NCBI RefSeq assembly: GCF_029919255.1
Contig: NZ_CP123991.1
Coordinates: forward strand, 2,209,833-2,273,832
Reading direction: 5' to 3'
Source of the DNA: a cyanobacterium endosymbiont of Epithemia clementina EcSB
GTDB lineage: Bacteria > Cyanobacteriota > Cyanobacteriia > Cyanobacteriales > Microcystaceae
DNA: 64,000 nt
Shown: piece by piece, positions 58,027-64,000 of the stretch
How the letters are laid out: the number at the start of each line of letters is the position of its first letter
Numbering within the stretch: the first letter of the stretch is position 1
Made by a program: the position numbers and the translations under genes
The notes under the pieces: model-generated
The model's input: only the letters and a program-made list of their open reading frames with translations
Told to the model about the DNA's origin: nothing
Databases searched by the model: none

Positions 58027-60960
58027 TCATTTTGCTTCCATCCAATTGTTACCTGAATAAATATCAACCACTAAAGGAACTGTTAAAATAAGAGCATTCT
58101 CCATAGTTTTTTTAATTTTTTCTTGTAATTCATCCAATTCCTCTGGAGGAACTTCAAAAATTAATTCATCATGAACTTGTAATAATAAGTTGGCTTGATA
58201 ATGACTTAAAATTTTCTGTATTTTAATCATAGCAACTTTAATAATATCAGCACTTGATCCTTGAATTGGTGCATTAGCCGCAGCACGTAATGATCTAGCA
58301 TCTGTATAATTTAGATGTAACTCGTTTAAATTAATATTTTTAGGATTAGTCCCTTTAAGCTTTTGCAAACTGTATGTAACAAAATTAAAGTATCGTCTTC
58401 TTCCTAAGATAGTGGTTACAAACCCCTTGGTAATTGCTTCTTTTTTTGTTTTTTCTAAAAATTCAAATACCCTAGCATATCGCTGATGGTACTTATCAAT
58501 AAATGTTTTTCCTTCTGCGACTGTAACTCCTGCCTCTCTAGCAAATCTTTGAGCACCCATTCCATAAATAACCCCAAAATTAATTGTCTTACCTAGATTC
58601 CTTTCTTTTGGGGTAATAGTTTCTTTATTAAATAAAAGTTTAGCCGTTACAGTATGAACGTCCTGACCATTTTGGTATGCTTCCAATAAGACAGATTCTT
58701 GACTTAAATGTGCTAGAATTCTCAGTTCAATTTGTGAATAATCTGCTGACACTAACAACCAATTTTCTTTTGGAATAAATACTTTACGAAGCTGACGAGA
58801 AAATTGAGAACGAATGGGAATATTTTGTAAGTTAGGATTGGAAGAAGATAGCCTTCCGGTTGCTGTCACTGTTTGATTAAAGTTAGTGTGAATTCGTTGG
58901 GTATCATCACGAACTAATGCAGGCAAAGCATCTACATAAGTTGATTTTAATTTGGATAAAGTACGATGTTCTAAAATATAATCAATAATCGGATGATCTC
59001 CTTGTAGTTTTTCTAAGGTAGCATGATCAGTAGAATACCCAATTTTGATTTTACGGGATTTCTTACGATTTAAGTCTAGTTTTTCAAATAAAATTTCTGC
59101 AAGTTGTTTGGGAGAACCTAAATTAAATTTTTCCCCTGCTTCTTGGTATACTTGTTGTTCAATCGATTCCAAGTCTTGTTGTAATTGTTGAGACAGTTCC
59201 TGCAAATAATTGGTATCAATACGAACTCCTGTATTTTCCATAACTGCTAAGACAGATTCTAAGGGTTGTTCTACTTCTATGAGTAATTTTTTTAAAGTTT
59301 CAATCGATTTTAATTCTCCTTGTAATTTATTGACTAACGAATAAGTAATATAAGCATCCATTCCACAATAATTAGCAACAGTTTTAATATCTAAACTAGC
59401 AATAGTTTTCCCTTTTAAAATCCCTAATTCTTTGTAACTCTGTGGAATAATTTCAGGTAAATATCGATGACATAAATCACTCAGATTATGACTCATTTCA
59501 GAATGTAAAACATAACTGGCTAACATCGTGTCAAACACCACACCGGTTAGTTTAATTCCTTGATGGTATAAAACCAAACGGTCAAATTTCGTATTTTGAA
59601 AAACTTTAGCATATTGCTCGTTTTCAAAAATTGGTCGTAATTTTTCTAAAACTACCTTTTTTTTAAGTTGGATACCGTTTGTATGTCCCGTAGGAATATA
59701 AGCTATGTCTGTGATTTTATGACCCCAACAACAACCAATTCCCACTAATTCTGCATCCCTAGGTTCTAATGAGGTTGTTTCAGTATCCCAAGCAATAAAA
59801 TGTTGAGATCCTATATATTGTTTAAGTCGGTCAACCAAGTTATTTAACTGCTCTAAATTTGTAATAGTTTCAGGATTTATTTGAGATGAATTAAGATTGT
59901 CTTTAGTGATTAATTCAGCAGAACTTTCAACTAACTTTTGACCGGGAAATAAAGATAGTTGTCTAGGTTTATTTTCGTGCTTTTTTTTGAAGATATCTTG
60001 ATTAGAATAGTGAAAAACTTGTTCTTTTATCTCAAAAATATTCTTTATCTGATTAATTTCTTTTAAAAACTTATTAAGTTCTAGTCTTTGTAATATTATT
60101 TGCAGGGAAGAGAGGTTAAATCCTTTTAACTTGCACTGGGTTAAATCAATTTCAATCGGGATATCAGTGATAATTGCAGCTAGATGACGAGAGTGTTCTG
60201 CATCTTTCATTCCTTCTCTTAGTTTTTTATTATTCGCACCTTTTATCTGATCTAAATTACCATAAATCCCTTGCAGATTACCGTATTTTTTTAAAAATTT
60301 TACAGCTGTTTTATCTCCAATTCCCTTAACTCCTGGAATACTATCCGATCTATCTCCACATAGCGCTTTATAATCAATCACCTGAGTTGGTTTTACTCCT
60401 AGTTTTACTTCTACAGCTTTAGAATTAAATTCTGTATAACCTTCAGATGATAGACTTCTTACTGCATTTCTTTCTAAATATAAAACACTAATATTTTTAC
60501 TTTCATCAACCAATTGAAAAAGATCGCGATCACCGCTTAGAATTTTAACTTGATATCCTGATTTACTTCCTTGGTTAGCTAAAGTTCCCAACACATCATC
60601 CGCTTCATAACCGGGATAAGTTACAATTGTTATATTTAAAGCCTTTAATAATTCTTGAAGATTTTCAAGATCACGAATAAAATCTTCAGGAGTTTCTTTA
60701 CGATCTGCCTTATAGTTAGCATCAGCTTTATGGCGAAAAGTAGGTTCTTGTAGATCAAAAGCAATGGCTAGATATTGAGGTTTTTGATCTGTAATAACTT
60801 GAATTAACGAATTTAAAAATCCAAAACAAACACTAGTAGGAATTCCTGTAGAAGTATGTAGAGGACCATGTCTAGCTTTAGCCAAGGCATAATAAGCCCG
60901 AAACGCTAGAGAATGACCATCAATAAGAATAAAAAGTGGTAAAGATTGCTGATCCTGCAT
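58027..60960 (-). CDS. polA: DNA polymerase I
   Basis: A 977-residue polymerase with all three modules. They are the 5'-3' exonuclease (ILIDGHSLAFRAYYALA; DYKALCGDRSDSIPGVKGIG), a 3'-5' exonuclease domain with its first acidic motif intact (AWDTETTSLEPRDAELVGIG), and the polymerase domain (VSADYSQIELRILAHLS; QVHDELIFEVPPEEL). It fills gaps and removes RNA primers in replication and repair. Intact DNA repair capacity matters for reading the surrounding decay as tolerated rather than caused by loss of polA. Confidence 0.96.
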   Translation of the reverse strand: MQDQQSLPLFILIDGHSLAFRAYYALAKARHGPLHTSTGIPTSVCFGFLNSLIQVITDQKPQYLAIAFDLQEPTFRHKADANYKADRKETPEDFIRDLENLQELLKALNITIVTYPGYEADDVLGTLANQGSKSGYQVKILSGDRDLFQLVDESKNISVLYLERNAVRSLSSEGYTEFNSKAVEVKLGVKPTQVIDYKALCGDRSDSIPGVKGIGDKTAVKFLKKYGNLQGIYGNLDQIKGANNKKLREGMKDAEHSRHLAAIITDIPIEIDLTQCKLKGFNLSSLQIILQRLELNKFLKEINQIKNIFEIKEQVFHYSNQDIFKKKHENKPRQLSLFPGQKLVESSAELITKDNLNSSQINPETITNLEQLNNLVDRLKQYIGSQHFIAWDTETTSLEPRDAELVGIGCCWGHKITDIAYIPTGHTNGIQLKKKVVLEKLRPIFENEQYAKVFQNTKFDRLVLYHQGIKLTGVVFDTMLASYVLHSEMSHNLSDLCHRYLPEIIPQSYKELGILKGKTIASLDIKTVANYCGMDAYITYSLVNKLQGELKSIETLKKLLIEVEQPLESVLAVMENTGVRIDTNYLQELSQQLQQDLESIEQQVYQEAGEKFNLGSPKQLAEILFEKLDLNRKKSRKIKIGYSTDHATLEKLQGDHPIIDYILEHRTLSKLKSTYVDALPALVRDDTQRIHTNFNQTVTATGRLSSSNPNLQNIPIRSQFSRQLRKVFIPKENWLLVSADYSQIELRILAHLSQESVLLEAYQNGQDVHTVTAKLLFNKETITPKERNLGKTINFGVIYGMGAQRFAREAGVTVAEGKTFIDKYHQRYARVFEFLEKTKKEAITKGFVTTILGRRRYFNFVTYSLQKLKGTNPKNINLNELHLNYTDARSLRAAANAPIQGSSADIIKVAMIKIQKILSHYQANLLLQVHDELIFEVPPEELDELQEKIKKTMENALILTVPLVVDIYSGNNWMEAK

Positions 60961-61299
60961 TATAAAAAATGTATATTGGTCTCTTTTAATTTTAACGTAT
61001 TTTTTTTCAGGATAATTTTTATTAGATTGACTTAATAAGTTATAAAAAATATAAAAATTAGCTTAAATAAATGACTAAATCACCAGTTTAAACTCTTACA
61101 GCTTAGTTAATTTAACATATTTTTTATCAACATATTAAGTAAAGATTGAAAATATAAATACAAAGTTTATTTTTTAATAAAAAACTTATTAAAGGCTATA
61201 TTCATCAAATGAATAATATTATTAGATATCTTGTGTTGTAATTAAATTACGTTAATATCAACATCTCCATTATAATTATATTTATGACATCTAAGTAAT
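60961..61299. other. AT-rich gap upstream of polA
   Basis: Contains the polA upstream region; no gene, and no clear promoter boxes that I would defend. Confidence 0.5.
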
Positions 61300-62010
61300 A
61301 AGATTAAAAATATAGCTTTCTTAATAAAGAAGAAATAGAAATAATGCTAAAAAAATATGTAAATAATTACAAATATAAAAATCTTAGAAATCGAAATAGT
61401 TAGTAACTAATAAAATTGCTGTAATTAAAGAAAAAAAAGTAATGACGTATTGCTGATTTATATAAATTAATGAGTGTAGTCACTATAGAAATAAAGAAAT
61501 CTGAAAAAATAGTAGAATAACTAAAATTTTGGCATAAAAAAGTTTTGACTAATTTTGAAAAGATTAATCTAGATTTTTAAAAATCTACAAGAATATTGAG
61601 AATAAATTCATGTTAATTTCACAAGCTGAAGTGATAACGGATAGATTCTATCTGATGAAATGAGTTAAGGCTTAATTTAGATAACTTCTAGAAAATGTTC
61701 AACCGAAAAGTTAAATTATATATGGACCTATAAAAATTAATTAGTTTTCTCAAAAGTACATTTCATAAAAAAGAATTTTTTATGATTTTTTATCAAAATT
61801 ATTGAAATCAGCTGATTGGTATCAAAAAAAATATTTATTGTAGCTTAAAAGCTATAAACTGATTAAGTTAAGCGTTGAGTTTAGAGAAAAAATTACCTGT
61901 TTTAGACTAAAAAACTAAAGGAACAATAGTAAGACGTTAATAATGAATTAAAGTTTATGAAGAAGAGAGATCATGGAACTAAAAAATTAGCAAATTTTCT
62001 AGTTCCGAAA
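61300..62010 (+). mobile_element. Decayed ISL3-family transposase (copy B)
   Basis: In order: EIEIMLKKYVNNYKYKN, IAVIKEKK (the family's first catalytic DEIA-KG region, Asp lost), LKFWHKKVLTNFEKINLDF, then ISQAEVITDRFYLMK-stop-VKA and a later FREKI segment. It matches the order of ISL3 DDE transposases (vSiDlW, PqAeivaDRFHvMKqvN). The DRF catalytic Asp remains, but several stops and shifts disable it. It shares blocks with 7905-7995 and resembles copy A at 52.4 kb. The next 280 bases to murT show nothing. Confidence 0.6.
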
Positions 62011-62290
62011 TTTCTCGATTAAAAATCTCACCAGTTTAGTCTACATTAAATAGTTCGGTATAATGAGTTTTGAAAAAAAGCAGTATGAAGAGAATCTTCT
62101 GATACCACTGTGAGATAGACAGTGGATTGAACTATACAGTTTTATAACTCTATTAATATCCTAATTCATAATACCGAGTGTTATAGAAGCTCACAAGATT
62201 TAAAATAGGTCTTGATTCCAATGCTCTTAACAATTTCCCTCTAATCGTTCATAATTCAGAGAGCAGATAGATATTAATTGTAAAAGACTG

Positions 62291-63637
62291 ATGAATCAAG
62301 TTGACCGTATTCGTTTAGGGTTAGCAGTGGCAGTCGCTAAGACAGTCACCGCTGTAGTTCGCTTGTTGAATTTAGGGGCGGCCAGCGTTCTACCTGGAGC
62401 AATCGCCCGTCGCTTTCATTCCAAACTATTATCCTTGCTGTGTGAACAGGTCAAACAAGGAGTTATTCTGGTAGTAGGAACCAATGGAAAAACTACCACG
62501 TCCCTATTATTACGAACCATCCTTGAAAACCAAGGCTTAAAAGTTGCTCATAATGATACTGGGGCTAATTTAATTAATGGCTTGGTCACTGCTCTGTTAA
62601 ATAATACCAATTTAATTGGTCAATTGACAGTCGACTATGCAATTTTAGAAGTTGATGAAAATATCGTATCTTTATTACTTAAAGAATGTCAACCTCGCAT
62701 AATTTTAGGGTTGAATTTGTTTCGAGATCAACTTGATCGTTATGGAGAAGTTGATACTATTAGTCAACTATGGCTAAGGGCGTTCGCTCTCCTTCCTCCT
62801 AACACTACTGTTATTCTCAATGCGGATGATCCAACTCTCTCCCATTTAGGACAGCAATTATCGCAAAAAGTACGTTATTTTGGCTTAAGTGAGCCAGACT
62901 TATATCTTGAAGAAATTCCTCACGCAGTTGATTCTATTTACTGTCCTAATTGTGGTTATACTCTCGATTATCAAGGGATTTATCTCTCTCATTTGGGTGA
63001 TTTCAATTGTCCTAGTTGTGGATTTACGAAAAGTAAAACTGCCTTTTCTAGCAAAGCTTGGCCACAAATCCTGGTTGGAGTTTACAACAAATATAATACT
63101 TTGGCAGCTGGATTAGTTGCTCAAGAATTAGGAATTGAGATGGCACATATTTTTGACAGTATTAAAGACTTCAGAGCAGCTTTTGGACGGTCAGAAGAAT
63201 TGACTATTGATGGCAAAAATATCCGCATTTTATTATCAAAAAATCCTGTAGGAATGAATGAGATAATACGTACTGTTAATGACTTAAAAGTAACGGAAAA
63301 GGCTTCTATAACTTTAATGGTCTTAAATGATCGCATACCCGATGGAACCGATGTTTCTTGGATTTGGGATGTAGATACGGAAAAATTAATTAATCTAGGA
63401 GGGACTTTAATTGTTAGTGGAGATCGTGTCTATGACATGGCACTAAGATTAGTATATAGCCAAGAGACTCTTACTAATCATCAAAATTCAGTTAAATTAA
63501 TTGTAAAAGAGGACTTAAAAGAAGCTATTAAAACTGCTTTAACTCTAACTCCCTCTAATGGAACCTTGCATATTATCCCTACTTATTCTGCTATGTTAGA
63601 AGTACGAGGTATTTTAATAGGTCGTCAAATTCTCTGA
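62291..63637 (+). CDS. murT: MurT-like Mur ligase (lipid II amidation)
   Basis: A 448-residue Mur-ligase-family protein with DUF1727-type C-terminus. The ATP-binding P-loop is VVGTNGKTTT (residues 61-70), and a zinc ribbon insert (YCPNCGYTLD ... FNCPSCGF) lies near residues 215-245, as in MurT. MurT works with the glutaminase GatD to amidate D-Glu of lipid II. Normally gatD is adjacent, but the 360 bases downstream show no open frame, so the partner is elsewhere or lost. The ATG at 62291 lies in a weak context. Confidence 0.82.
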   Translation: MNQVDRIRLGLAVAVAKTVTAVVRLLNLGAASVLPGAIARRFHSKLLSLLCEQVKQGVILVVGTNGKTTTSLLLRTILENQGLKVAHNDTGANLINGLVTALLNNTNLIGQLTVDYAILEVDENIVSLLLKECQPRIILGLNLFRDQLDRYGEVDTISQLWLRAFALLPPNTTVILNADDPTLSHLGQQLSQKVRYFGLSEPDLYLEEIPHAVDSIYCPNCGYTLDYQGIYLSHLGDFNCPSCGFTKSKTAFSSKAWPQILVGVYNKYNTLAAGLVAQELGIEMAHIFDSIKDFRAAFGRSEELTIDGKNIRILLSKNPVGMNEIIRTVNDLKVTEKASITLMVLNDRIPDGTDVSWIWDVDTEKLINLGGTLIVSGDRVYDMALRLVYSQETLTNHQNSVKLIVKEDLKEAIKTALTLTPSNGTLHIIPTYSAMLEVRGILIGRQIL

Positions 63638-64000
63638 ATAAATTAGTCAAACTAATCTTCTTTTTTCATAAAAATTTGAATAATGAAATTTAATTTTTAA
63701 AAATTTACTTAAGTTAGCCTTTTCTCCATAACCTAATTTATAGGATGGAACACGTTTGCTGCCATCTTATCTTGATACAAGTGAGTACGAACTCAATCAT
63801 ATTCATTGTGATCTAAACTAGAGCATGACTCTAATAAAATATAGTCAAAATACTAATTATTTAACTTTTACTCAGAAAAAAATTAAAGATAAAAATCAAT
63901 CATTAAGTTAATTTACTTCAAAAATGTGACATATATCCATAATATTTTCTTTGAAAAAAAGAAAATATTAATCTCTTTATTATTCTCTAAATAAATGTTG
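63638..64000. other. Gap after murT
   Basis: No open frame. The hairpin at 63940-63970 is the only structure seen. Confidence 0.5.
63940..63970. terminator. 13-bp hairpin near the window end
   Basis: Perfect 13-bp stem (63940-63952 with 63958-63970), 5-base loop, followed by ATCTCTTTATT. Possible terminator 300 bases after murT, or another of the unexplained hairpins. Confidence 0.45.

Overview
The window looks like the chromosome of a nitrogen-fixing unicellular cyanobacterium of the Crocosphaera/Cyanothece lineage that is undergoing genome erosion. The nif genes have the gene content, order and orientation that I know from that group: cysE(nifP)-nifV-nifZ-nifT on one side of a divergent promoter region, and nifB-fdxN-nifS-nifU-nifH-nifD-nifK-nifE-nifN-nifX-DUF269-DUF683-nifW-hesA-hesB-fdxH-feoB/A-modBC-fdxB on the other. 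Outside this cluster the DNA is very AT-rich, intergenic gaps run to several kilobases, and the gaps hold decayed genes and wrecked transposases. That combination suggests an obligate diazotrophic endosymbiont. A spheroid body of a rhopalodiacean diatom fits better than the more compact UCYN-A genome, but this is inference and one marker phylogeny would settle it. Intact genes cover about two thirds of the window by my tally, concentrated in 12.5-39.6 kb.

Layout. 1-2.9 kb: end of an MlaD-type gene, then ndhC-ndhK-ndhJ. 2.9-6.0 kb: gene graveyard (a DUF1499 remnant, a cation/proton antiporter remnant, unidentified remnants, a perfect 40-bp palindrome). 6.1-7.6 kb: radical SAM gene. 7.9-9.6 kb: two wrecked IS630-type transposases. 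9.7-10.5 kb: two small helical-protein genes. 10.5-12.4 kb: non-coding with one remnant. 12.5-39.6 kb: the nif cluster. 39.6-49.5 kb: housekeeping and envelope genes (membrane protein, two glycosyltransferases, NnrU-like protein, RbcR-type LysR regulator, panC-cmk fusion, rlpA). 49.5-54.4 kb: a gene desert with an ISL3 remnant, other remnants and a striking set of perfect hairpins and palindromes. 54.4-64 kb: ileS, polA and a murT-like ligase separated by empty DNA and a second ISL3 remnant.

How the genes work together. nifHDK encode nitrogenase. nifB, E, N, X, V, S, U, Z, W, T, DUF269 and DUF683 build and insert its clusters. fdxH and fdxB are candidate electron or cluster carriers. cysE with nifS supplies sulfur, feoAB iron and modBC molybdate. 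The core is intact and keeps its diagnostic ligands, with two exceptions. FdxN keeps an open frame but has lost five of eight cluster cysteines, and a Mo-dependent-nitrogenase C-terminal-family gene between nifK and nifE is broken by two frameshifts. Decay has therefore begun inside the nif cluster at accessory genes. I see no RNA genes, CRISPR arrays, or nifD/fdxN excision elements.
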